Assembly: GCA_031256125.1 (NCBI GenBank)
Contig: JAIRRE010000096.1
Span: 1-5,052 of the forward strand
Origin: Burkholderiaceae bacterium
GTDB lineage: Bacteria; Pseudomonadota; Gammaproteobacteria; Burkholderiales; Burkholderiaceae_C
DNA: 5,052 nucleotides
Direction of reading: 5' to 3'
Shown: positions 1-5,052 of the stretch, piece after piece
How the letters are laid out: each line of letters opens with the position of its first letter
Numbering within the stretch: the stretch's first letter is position 1
Made by a program: the position numbers and the translations under genes
The notes under the pieces: model-generated
What the model saw: the letters and a program-made list of their open reading frames with translations, nothing else
The model's database searches: none
What the model was told of the DNA's origin: nothing

Positions 1-71
1 GCGCTCTCCAGCAGCGCCCTGATCTGCTCGAACTGCTCTGGCTTGATATCGCTTGGGTAGCCTTTTCTCAT
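1..71 (-). CDS. IS5-family transposase, N-terminal fragment cut by the window edge
   Basis: Translation from the ATG at 71-69 gives MRKGYPSDIKPEQFEQIR followed by ALLES, 23 complete codons before the edge. This is the characteristic opening of IS5-family transposases (the DUF4096-type N-terminal region, which precedes a DDE catalytic domain). The DDE residues are beyond the window. The start is chosen because family members begin with this same M-R-K-x-Y-P-S-D pattern and because only about 42 bp separate it from the proposed IS end. The upstream sequence GAGAAG (minus strand, around 81-86) is a possible weak ribosome binding site. Whether the transposase is intact cannot be judged here. It is too short to be found by a length-filtered gene caller. 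Confidence 0.8.
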   Translation of the reverse strand, partial: MRKGYPSDIKPEQFEQIRALLES

Positions 72-113
72 CCCGCGAGCTTCTCACAGAAACCAGAGAC
101 TTTGAACAGGCTC
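1..113 (-). mobile_element. IS5-family insertion sequence, 5' end only (rest lies left of the window)
   Basis: The end of an insertion sequence, read on the minus strand from 113 leftwards. The proposed terminal sequence is GAGCCTGTTCAAAGTC (113 to 98), which looks like the terminal inverted repeat of IS427/IS1031-type members of the IS5 family. It is followed by a 42-bp leader and the transposase start codon at 71. The other end is outside the window, so neither the inverted repeat pair nor the target duplication can be confirmed. The bases just outside, TAA (114-116), would fit the TNA or TA targets known for these subgroups. The exact last base (112 or 113) is uncertain because C113 could belong to either the IS or the flank. 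Confidence 0.75.
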
Positions 114-116
114 TAA
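113..116. repeat. Left target-site duplication of MITE-like element 1 (CTAA)
   Basis: CTAA directly outside the left terminal repeat, matched by CTAA at 219-222 on the right. It fits the YTAR consensus of IS5-group targets. The IS at 1-113 ends at the first base of this tetramer, so C113 may come from the IS rather than from the original target. Confidence 0.65.
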
Positions 117-218
117 GGCAATGCTGAACAAGCCTTGCACGGCTGGGTTCCCGCCCCAGCCTTCGCAGGGGCGGGAATCCACGTCGCACCAACTCGCGCA
201 GACCCGTTCAGCATTGCC
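117..218. mobile_element. MITE-like palindromic element 1 (102 bp, non-coding)
   Basis: A short element with perfect 13-bp terminal inverted repeats: GGCAATGCTGAAC at 117-129 and its reverse complement GTTCAGCATTGCC at 206-218. It is flanked by CTAA at 113-116 and CTAA at 219-222, a 4-bp direct repeat that fits the YTAR target duplication of the IS5 group. The interior folds back: TTCCCGCCCC (148-157) pairs perfectly with GGGGCGGGAA (168-177) around a 10-base loop. It has no plausible coding capacity, so it would depend on a transposase supplied elsewhere. Its ends differ from those of the adjacent IS, so that IS is unlikely to be its mobilizer. The same termini occur in the element at 3624-3784. 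The repeats and duplications are seen directly; the MITE label is inferred. Confidence 0.8.
148..177. repeat. GC-rich hairpin inside MITE-like element 1
   Basis: A perfect 10-bp stem (TTCCCGCCCC with GGGGCGGGAA) around the loop AGCCTTCGCA. Extending outward by three bases keeps the pairing with one mismatch. The GGCGGGAATCCA-type sequence and its translation (WIPAPAKAGAG on the minus strand) resemble the dispersed palindromic repeats of many proteobacteria that mistranslate as WIPAFAG-like peptides. No U-tract follows on either strand, so it is not called a terminator. Confidence 0.7.
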
Positions 219-222
219 CTAA
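219..222. repeat. Right target-site duplication of MITE-like element 1 (CTAA)
   Basis: CTAA directly outside the right terminal repeat, identical to the tetramer at 113-116. Confidence 0.7.
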
Positions 223-244
223 ACTCTAGCTGTTCAACGCCATC

Positions 245-249
245 AGGAG
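245..249 (+). promoter_or_regulatory. Ribosome binding site that fixes the start of the EF-G-like gene
   Basis: AGGAG, 8 bases before the ATG at 258. The reading frame stays open further upstream to a TTG at 135 inside the mobile element, but that candidate lacks a comparable Shine-Dalgarno sequence and would add 41 unrelated residues. This site therefore decides in favour of 258. Confidence 0.75.
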
Positions 250-257
250 CGCCTTTT

Positions 258-2312
258 ATGTCCTTAAGTAATCGTTCCTTTCCTGTCGAGCAGATTCGCA
301 CGCTGGCCTTGGTCGGCTCCACCGCATCGGGCAAGACGCTGCTGGCCGAAGCCATGCTGCAAGCCAGCGGCGCCATTGGCGCGGTGGGCAGCCTGGAGCG
401 CGGCAGCACCGTCAGCGACTACGACCCGCTGGAGATCAGGGCACAGCATTCGCTCCAGTCGTCTGTGCTGCATGCCGAGCATGGCGATTGCCGCATTCAC
501 TTCATCGACACACCCGGCGCTACCGATTTCATCGGCCAAAGCCTATCGGCGCTGGAGGCGGTGGAAACCGCCGTCATCGTCATCAGCGCCGCCGGCGGCA
601 TCGACCCCATGACCCGGCGCATGATGGATTACGCCGCCGAGCGCGGTCTGGATCGGTTGATTGTGGTCAATAAGATCGACGCCGAAGGCGTCGATCTGCC
701 CGGCCTGCTGGTGCAAATTCAAGAAACTTTCGGCAAACAATGCCTGCCGCTCAATCTGCCAGACGCTGGCGGCGGCAAGGTGGTGGATTGCTTTTACAAC
801 CGCGAGGGGCACAGCGACTTCGGCGCCGTCGCGGACGCGCACCGTGCGTTGGTGGAACAGGTGGTGGAGGTGGATGCTGCATTCGTGGATCGCTACCTCA
901 ACGATGGCGACGTGGATGCCGCCGAGTTGCACGCGCCGCTGGAACAGGCGCTGCGCGAAGGCCATTTGATTCCGGTCTGCTTCACCTCCGCGCGCACCGG
1001 CGCGGGCGTGACCGAATTGCTGGACATCATCGCCCGGCTACTGCCCAACCCGACTGAAGGCAATCCGCCCGACTTCCTGAACGGCGAAGGCGACCAGGCC
1101 GCGCCGGTACACGCCAGCCCCGATCCAGCGGCGCATGTGCTGGCGCATGTGTTCAAGATCAGCATCGACCCGTTCGTGGGCAAGCTGGGTTTTGTGCGCG
1201 TGCACCAGGGCACCATTACGCCCGGTGCGCAGTTGTACGTGGGCGATGGCCGCAAGCCGTTCAAGGTCGGCCACCTGTATCTGCAACAGGGCAAAAACCA
1301 TGTCGAGGCGACCAGCGCCGGGCCGGGCGACATCTGCGTCATCGGCAAAATCGACGAGCTGCACTTCGATGCCGTGCTGCACGACGCCGCCGAGAACGAC
1401 CGTATTCACCTCAAGCCCCTGCCTTTTCCGGTGCCGGTGCATGGCATCGCCATCACGCCCAAGCGGCGCGGCGACGAGCAACGGATGTGGGAAATTCTCG
1501 CCAAACTGGTGGCCGAAGACCCTTGCCTGAAGCTCGAAGATGTGGCGCAGACCAACGAAACCGTGGTTTACGGTCTGGGCGAATTGCACTTGCGTGTGCT
1601 GCTGGAGCGCCTGCGCGAGGTGTACAAGTTCGAGGTTGACACCAAGCCGCCGCGCATCGCCTACCGCGAGACTATCACCCAAAACGCCGCCGCGCAATAC
1701 CGCCACAAAAAGCAAAGCGGCGGCGCGGGCCAGTTTGGCGAAGTGCATTTGCGCATCGAGCCACTGCCGCGCGGCGCGGGCTTCGAGTTCGTCGATCAAG
1801 TCAAGGGCGGCACCATTCCTGGCCAGTTCATGCCAGCGGTGGAAAAAGGCGTGCGCGAGGCGCTGGTCGAAGGTGTGATCGCGGGCTACCCGGTGCAGGA
1901 TGTGCGCGTGATCGTGCATGACGGCAAGCACCATCCGGTGGACAGCAAGGAAATCGCCTTCGTCACCGCCGGTAAAAAAGCGTTCCAGGCCGCCATCCGC
2001 GAGGCGCGCCCAGTGGTGATCGAGCCGATTACGCGCATCCAGATCACCGCCCCCGAAAACGCCATGGGCGCCATCACCGGCGACTTGTCGGCGCGCCGCG
2101 GCATGGTTAGCGGCACCGACAGCACCAAACTCGGCCAAATGACGGTGACCGGCCTGGCGCCCATCGCCGAACTGGTTGACTACCAAAGCCGCCTGAACGC
2201 CATGACTGCCGGCCAGGGCAGTTATGCCATCGCCCTATCGCATTACGAAGTGGTGCCGCCCAACGTGCAGCAGGAATTGATGGGGCAGTACAAGGTCAAG
2301 GATGAGGAGTGA
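258..2312 (+). CDS. EF-G-like translational GTPase (EF-G2 type), 684 aa
   Basis: A GTPase of the EF-G family, expected to act in the cytoplasm on the ribosome. The GTPase domain has a P-loop GSTASGKT (20-27), a switch I region DYDPLEIRAQHSL (54-66), DTPG (84-87), NKID (138-141) and a G5-like TSAR (243-246). A beta-barrel domain II (about 290-390) and domain III (about 395-465, with GLGELHLRVLLERL) follow. Domain IV (about 470-585) carries GGAGQFGEV and the tip DGKHHPVDSKEIAF (555-568), where His559 aligns with the tip histidine of E. coli EF-G. Domain V (590-684) ends with the family-typical MTAGQGSYAIALSHYEVVP. Length is close to the usual 690-700. The P-loop and switch I are unlike housekeeping EF-G, and DTPG is followed by Ala-Thr instead of His-Val, so the usual catalytic histidine is absent. 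From memory, the EF-G-like subfamily also varies here. This is probably a paralogue (fusA2-like), and its in vivo role is unclear. The gene stands alone on this strand; no ribosomal protein genes flank it. Confidence 0.9.
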   Translation: MSLSNRSFPVEQIRTLALVGSTASGKTLLAEAMLQASGAIGAVGSLERGSTVSDYDPLEIRAQHSLQSSVLHAEHGDCRIHFIDTPGATDFIGQSLSALEAVETAVIVISAAGGIDPMTRRMMDYAAERGLDRLIVVNKIDAEGVDLPGLLVQIQETFGKQCLPLNLPDAGGGKVVDCFYNREGHSDFGAVADAHRALVEQVVEVDAAFVDRYLNDGDVDAAELHAPLEQALREGHLIPVCFTSARTGAGVTELLDIIARLLPNPTEGNPPDFLNGEGDQAAPVHASPDPAAHVLAHVFKISIDPFVGKLGFVRVHQGTITPGAQLYVGDGRKPFKVGHLYLQQGKNHVEATSAGPGDICVIGKIDELHFDAVLHDAAENDRIHLKPLPFPVPVHGIAITPKRRGDEQRMWEILAKLVAEDPCLKLEDVAQTNETVVYGLGELHLRVLLERLREVYKFEVDTKPPRIAYRETITQNAAAQYRHKKQSGGAGQFGEVHLRIEPLPRGAGFEFVDQVKGGTIPGQFMPAVEKGVREALVEGVIAGYPVQDVRVIVHDGKHHPVDSKEIAFVTAGKKAFQAAIREARPVVIEPITRIQITAPENAMGAITGDLSARRGMVSGTDSTKLGQMTVTGLAPIAELVDYQSRLNAMTAGQGSYAIALSHYEVVPPNVQQELMGQYKVKDEE

Positions 2313-2342
2313 GGCGTTGAGACGGCGCTGAACGAGTAGCTG

Positions 2343-3569
2343 TCATTGGCTTTGCGCGGGAGCGCAGGCGGCGATTTGTTCCGGCGTCAGCCCTATCTCG
2401 CGCAATACTTCGGCGGTATGTTCGCCCAGGGTGGGCGCGGGCCGCCGGATGCGTAGCGGCGTCTGGCCGAATTTGGCGGTGGGCCGGACTTGCCGGATCG
2501 TTCCTTCGCTGGGGTGTTCGGTTTGCTCGAACAGCCCGACGGCTTGCAGGTGCGGGTGCGTGGGCAGGTCTTCGAGCGCGTAGATCGGCGTTGCCGGAAT
2601 GTCCAGTTCCGCGCAGATGTCCAGCCATTCGGCAGTGGTGCGGGTCGGCGTGATTTTGCGGAACTCGTCGTAAATCTGGCGGATGTTGGCGTTGCGCGTG
2701 TGTCGATTGCCGATACCGTATTTGTCGAACAAGTCGGCGCGGCCAGCCATGGTGAAGAACGCCAGCCAGTGCTTTGCGGTGTAGGGCAGCAGGCACGCCC
2801 AGCCGTCGCGCGTGCGCACCGGCTGGCGTCCGCCGCGCAGCAGGCGCGCGTAGCCCGGCTCGCCCGGGTCGCCCGGAAACATCAACGCGCCCAGATGCTC
2901 GGTGAGGACGAACGCGGTCATGGTTTCGAGCATCGGCACTTCGACGTATTGCCCTTCACCGCCGCGCTGGCGGTGCAGCAGCGCGGCCAGAATGGCATTG
3001 GCCACGGCCAGACCGGTGGTCTTGTCGGCAAGCAAGCTGGGGATGAAGGCCGGATGATCGTCGTCCCCGGTCTGGTTGATGGCGACCAGGCCGCAAGCGG
3101 CCTGGATGATGTCGTCGAACACCGGTTTGTGGCGGTCGGGGCCGTCCTGCCCAAACCCGGTCGCGGCGCAGTAGATGATTTGCGGATTGAGCGCCCGCAC
3201 CGCCGAGTAACCGAACCCCAGTCGCTCGATGGCGGGAACGCGCATGTTGTGCACCAGCACGTCGGCGCCGGCGATGAGCTTGCCCAGCGCGCCGCGTCCG
3301 GCCTCGGTTTTCAGGTCCAGCACCACGGAACGCTTGTTGCGGTTGAGCGCTAGATAGATCGAACTCATACCGGGGTGCCGCGATACCCCGTTGGAACGCA
3401 TCATGTCGCCGTTGGGCGCTTCGATTTTCACCACGTCGGCGCCGAAATCGGCCAGTACCTGGGTGCCCATCGGCCCGAGCACGACCGCGGTCAGGTCGAT
3501 CACGCGGATACCGGCCAAGGGGCCATCGGCGCCGGTTTTGCCGGGCGCGGCTTGAGAACGAGTATTCAT
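2343..3569 (-). CDS. CaiB/BaiF family (class III) CoA-transferase, 408 aa
   Basis: Family III CoA-transferases move CoA from an acyl-CoA donor to a free carboxylic acid in the cytosol. The N-terminus has the hallmark GPLAGIRVIDLTAVVLGP (16-33), then LADFGADVVKIEAPNGD (39-55) and NRNKRSVVLDLKT (77-89). LIAGADVLVHN (98-108) and IIYCAATGFGQDGP (131-144) come next. Asp152 in KPVFDDIIQAACG aligns with the catalytic aspartate of formyl-CoA transferase (Asp169 there). The C-terminal half keeps the usual RTRDGW and final LGEHTAEVLREIGL patterns. The length is typical for the family. The start is the ATG at 3569-3567. The frame is open to a TTG at 3638, but that lies within a mobile element and adds unrelated residues. 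Only a weak Shine-Dalgarno-like AAAGA precedes the ATG. It lies downstream of two acyl-CoA dehydrogenases in the same direction, suggesting activation of a carboxylic acid for beta-oxidation-like breakdown. The substrate is unknown. Confidence 0.9.
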   Translation of the reverse strand: MNTRSQAAPGKTGADGPLAGIRVIDLTAVVLGPMGTQVLADFGADVVKIEAPNGDMMRSNGVSRHPGMSSIYLALNRNKRSVVLDLKTEAGRGALGKLIAGADVLVHNMRVPAIERLGFGYSAVRALNPQIIYCAATGFGQDGPDRHKPVFDDIIQAACGLVAINQTGDDDHPAFIPSLLADKTTGLAVANAILAALLHRQRGGEGQYVEVPMLETMTAFVLTEHLGALMFPGDPGEPGYARLLRGGRQPVRTRDGWACLLPYTAKHWLAFFTMAGRADLFDKYGIGNRHTRNANIRQIYDEFRKITPTRTTAEWLDICAELDIPATPIYALEDLPTHPHLQAVGLFEQTEHPSEGTIRQVRPTAKFGQTPLRIRRPAPTLGEHTAEVLREIGLTPEQIAACAPAQSQ

Positions 3570-3593
3570 GTCTTTGCGATTAAAACTGCGATG

Positions 3594-3614
3594 CCGTGCT
3601 TGGGCGCAGCACGG
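3594..3614 (-). other. Leader hairpin upstream of the CoA-transferase start
   Basis: CCGTGCT (3594-3600) and AGCACGG (3608-3614) form a perfect 7-bp stem around a 7-base loop. It lies 24 bases upstream of the CoA-transferase ATG, between the start codon and the mobile element. On the minus strand it is not directly followed by a U-tract, so a terminator is unlikely. A 5' untranslated region structure or chance are both possible. Confidence 0.4.
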
Positions 3615-3619
3615 TTTAC

Positions 3620-3623
3620 TTAA
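3620..3623. repeat. Left target-site duplication of MITE-like element 2 (TTAA)
   Basis: TTAA directly outside the left terminal repeat, matched by TTAA at 3785-3788. It fits the same YTAR consensus as the duplication of the first element. Confidence 0.75.
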
Positions 3624-3784
3624 GGCAACGCTGAACAAGTCCTTTACGGCGCGCGCATCCTTGTTTCGGGCGGTCTGCGGCGTTGCAAATCCTCGCGATA
3701 CCGCCTGGTATCGCTGTGGTTTGCGCCTTGCATCCCATCCCGAACCAAGGCACGCCCATCCGCAAAGACTTATTCAGCATTGCC
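3624..3784. mobile_element. MITE-like palindromic element 2 (161 bp, non-coding)
   Basis: The left end GGCAACGCTGAACAAGTC (3624-3641) matches the inverted right end GGCAATGCTGAATAAGTC (ending at 3784) at 16 of 18 positions, and both match the termini of the element at 117-218. TTAA duplications flank it. The whole element is one imperfect palindrome centred near 3704: CCTTGTTTCGGG (3659-3670) pairs with the later CCCGAACCAAGG at 11 of 12 positions. At the centre an 18-base arm (3685-3702) pairs with 3707-3724 at 14 of 18 positions around the loop GCCT. It carries no plausible gene. It fills the gap between the acyl-CoA dehydrogenase stop and the CoA-transferase leader. Any transcript through it would form a long hairpin that could alter mRNA stability or expression of the downstream gene. 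Confidence 0.85.
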
Positions 3785-3788
3785 TTAA
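3785..3788. repeat. Right target-site duplication of MITE-like element 2 (TTAA)
   Basis: TTAA directly outside the right terminal repeat, two bases from the acyl-CoA dehydrogenase stop codon (3791-3793, TGA on the minus strand). Confidence 0.75.
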
Positions 3789-3790
3789 TT

Positions 3791-4870
3791 TCACTGCGCT
3801 GCGGCGATGTGGTGCGCGGTAATGTCCGGCCAAAAATGGGCGCTGCGCCGCGTAATGGCCTCGCGCCCCAGCCGCAGCGCCCATTGCGCTTCGGTGCCGT
3901 ACTCGGCGCGCCACGCCCACAGGCGCTGGGTCGAGTGGTGAAGCGGGTGTTCCCAAGTGAAGCCGATTGCGCCATGCACTTGGTGCGCGATGCTGGCGGC
4001 GATACCGGCGGCCTTGCCGGTACGGATTTTGGCGACCCCGGTTTCAAAGTGGCCCGGAACACCGGCGACGCTGCCGAACGCGGCCAGCGCGGCGCTTTGC
4101 GCGCTGGTGGCCTCGCCCGCCAGGCCGGCCAGAGATTGCTGGATGGCCTGAAACTTGGCTATCGGCTTGCCGAACTGTATCCGTTCAGTGGCATAACCGG
4201 CGGAACGCTGGAGCGCCATTTCAATGGCGCCGGCCATCATCGCCGAACGCATCAAAGCTCCATAGCATTCGATATCGACAGCTAGTCCGGGCGGGTCGAG
4301 TAGCACGTAGGCGTTCGCGCGGCACGAACGCAGTTCGACGGCATCGCGCGGCTCGCCAGCCAGATTGGCGCCGTGCTGGATCGAGAGGCCATCGGCGCCC
4401 GCATCAATCAACGCCAGAATCGGCCTGCCTTCGATACTCGCGGCTACCACCAGCGCGCGCGCCCAGCGCGCCCACGGCACGCCCGGGACGCGGCCATCAA
4501 GGCAGACACCACCATTGGCATGGGTTGCGCTGGCTTGCGGGTCGTCCTGGAAGTCGAAGAACGCCAGCGGCCCTTCGCGCGCCGGCAAGCCGTGTGCGGC
4601 GAGCAGGAAGCTGGCGATCGCGGTTTCCGCCAGCGGTACCGGCGCCGCATGGCGGCCCAGGGCGTGAAACACCGGGTAGGCGTCGCTCCACTGGGCGGGC
4701 GAACTGCTGCCCGGCGCGCCCAGCAGCGAGGTGAAACCGGCCTGTTCGAGCGCGTTCCACAGGCGTTCGGGCCACTGGCCCGATTCCAGCGCGCCGTAGG
4801 CTGCGCGATCGACCTGGTCGGCCAGCACGCGCTCGATACTTTGCGCAATCAAATCACTGGTCTCGCTCAT
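3791..4870 (-). CDS. Acyl-CoA dehydrogenase family protein, 359 aa
   Basis: A FAD-dependent enzyme expected to oxidise an acyl-CoA to the 2,3-enoyl-CoA, passing electrons to electron-transfer flavoprotein. The N-terminal helical domain (about 1-110) is short and divergent, with LWNALEQAGFTSLLGAP (38-54). A beta-rich middle domain follows (about 115-200). The C-terminal helical domain has ATERIQFGKPIAKFQAIQ (227-244), where RxQFGxPIxxFQ is the family signature. It also has HQVHGAIGFTWEHPLHHSTQR (296-316), where Glu307 is at the position of the usual catalytic base. At 359 residues it is somewhat shorter than the usual 380-400, as seen in the smaller partner of paired dehydrogenases. The ATG at 4870 is chosen over an in-frame start at 4996, because that frame lies within the preceding gene and because a GGAG precedes 4870. 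The start overlaps the previous stop as ATGA, suggesting translational coupling. The substrate is unknown. Confidence 0.88.
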   Translation of the reverse strand: MSETSDLIAQSIERVLADQVDRAAYGALESGQWPERLWNALEQAGFTSLLGAPGSSSPAQWSDAYPVFHALGRHAAPVPLAETAIASFLLAAHGLPAREGPLAFFDFQDDPQASATHANGGVCLDGRVPGVPWARWARALVVAASIEGRPILALIDAGADGLSIQHGANLAGEPRDAVELRSCRANAYVLLDPPGLAVDIECYGALMRSAMMAGAIEMALQRSAGYATERIQFGKPIAKFQAIQQSLAGLAGEATSAQSAALAAFGSVAGVPGHFETGVAKIRTGKAAGIAASIAHQVHGAIGFTWEHPLHHSTQRLWAWRAEYGTEAQWALRLGREAITRRSAHFWPDITAHHIAAAQ

Positions 4871-5052
4871 CTCAACTCCAGTCCTTTGGCGATGATGCCG
4901 CGCAGAATCTCGCGGGTGCCCCCGCGCAGCGAAAACGAAGGCGATGCCTGTACCAAATACGCCATCACGTCGGCCAGCGGAGTGCCGGGTGCGCACAGTT
5001 GCGCGCCGAACAGTTCGTGCGCGTCCTGCACGATCCGCTGCTCAAACAGCGC
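4867..5052 (-). CDS. Acyl-CoA dehydrogenase, C-terminal 61 residues (cut by window edge)
   Basis: The minus-strand frame entering from the right edge is open for 61 codons and stops with TGA at 4869-4867. It reads ALFEQRIVQDAHELFGAQL and then, near the end, FSLRGGTREILRGIIAKG followed by LELR. The final R-G-G-T-x-E-I-x-R-x-I-I-A pattern is the classic C-terminal signature of acyl-CoA dehydrogenases (flavin-contacting region and terminal helix). The catalytic glutamate and the N-terminal domains lie outside the window. Its stop overlaps the start of the 359-aa dehydrogenase by ATGA. Two adjacent dehydrogenase genes joined in this way are typical of pairs that form a hetero-oligomeric enzyme, such as the pimeloyl-CoA (PimC/PimD) or steroid side-chain types. 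That they do so here is an inference. Confidence 0.85.
   Translation of the reverse strand, partial: ALFEQRIVQDAHELFGAQLCAPGTPLADVMAYLVQASPSFSLRGGTREILRGIIAKGLELR
4876..4879 (-). promoter_or_regulatory. Ribosome binding site of the 359-aa acyl-CoA dehydrogenase
   Basis: GGAG on the minus strand, 5 bases before the ATG at 4870. It lies inside the last codons of the preceding dehydrogenase gene (Leu-Glu), as expected for coupled genes, and it decides the start over the upstream in-frame candidate. Confidence 0.65.

Noticed and set aside
220..225. TAAACT as a possible -10 box for the EF-G-like gene, partly made by the right edge of element 1
   Set aside because: It matches only 4 of 6 consensus bases and has no acceptable -35 hexamer at the right spacing, so a promoter cannot be supported from sequence alone.
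1038..2186. Long minus-strand open frame (382 codons) opposite the EF-G-like gene
   Set aside because: It is an antisense shadow of a strongly conserved protein in GC-rich DNA. Its translation has low complexity typical of such shadows and shows no domain motif.
2353..2366. Possible terminator stem TGCGC-GGGA-GCGCA near the end of the CoA-transferase gene
   Set aside because: The stem is only 5 bp, lies within the coding sequence, and is not followed by a U-tract in either direction.
2490..3353. Long plus-strand open frame (287 codons) opposite the CoA-transferase
   Set aside because: The minus-strand frame has clear family motifs and the catalytic Asp. The plus-strand product has no recognisable domain, so it is treated as a shadow.
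4213..4230. Perfect 8-bp inverted repeat GCGCCATT-TC-AATGGCGC in the acyl-CoA dehydrogenase gene
   Set aside because: It encodes the normal helix sequence AIEMAL. It is short, mid-gene and without context, so it is probably a codon coincidence.
3683..4285. Plus-strand open frame starting within MITE-like element 2
   Set aside because: It spans the palindrome and then runs antisense through the dehydrogenase. It has no family motif and no good ribosome binding site.
3967..4734. Plus-strand open frame (255 codons) opposite the acyl-CoA dehydrogenase
   Set aside because: Its product is Arg- and Pro-rich, typical of a frame-shadow in GC-rich DNA, and it overlaps a well-supported gene.

Overview
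This is a GC-rich bacterial window with four protein-coding genes (one cut by the right edge), a cut insertion sequence at the left edge, and two short palindromic mobile elements. The gene style fits a proteobacterium, most likely a betaproteobacterium: an EF-G-like GTPase, a class III CoA-transferase with acyl-CoA dehydrogenases, and IS5-type elements. That placement is an inference, since no rRNA, tRNA or ribosomal protein gene is present to test it.

Layout. Positions 1-113 are the end of an IS5-family insertion sequence, with the first 23 codons of its transposase on the minus strand. It abuts a 102-bp MITE-like element (117-218) flanked by CTAA on both sides. Next, on the plus strand, is a 684-residue EF-G-like translational GTPase (258-2312). 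It converges on a minus-strand block with 30 bp between the stop codons. Read in its direction of transcription, that block holds the C-terminus of one acyl-CoA dehydrogenase (4867-5052), a second acyl-CoA dehydrogenase (3791-4870, ATGA overlap with the first), a second MITE-like element (3624-3784, flanked by TTAA on both sides), and a CaiB/BaiF family CoA-transferase (2343-3569).

How the genes work together. The minus-strand block looks like part of an operon for catabolism of an unidentified carboxylic acid. The CoA-transferase would activate the acid as a CoA thioester, and the tightly coupled dehydrogenase pair, perhaps two subunits of one enzyme, would introduce the first double bond. 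The substrate cannot be read from the sequence. The EF-G-like gene is unrelated in function and orientation.

The most notable content is not the genes but the two MITE-like elements. They share the terminal inverted repeat GGCAAYGCTGAAY, have intact 4-bp YTAR target duplications as in the IS5 group, and sit at sensitive places: just upstream of the EF-G-like gene, and between two genes of the presumed catabolic operon. The IS at the left edge ends exactly at the target duplication of the first element, suggesting a nested insertion. No tRNA, rRNA, CRISPR array or convincing intrinsic terminator was seen.
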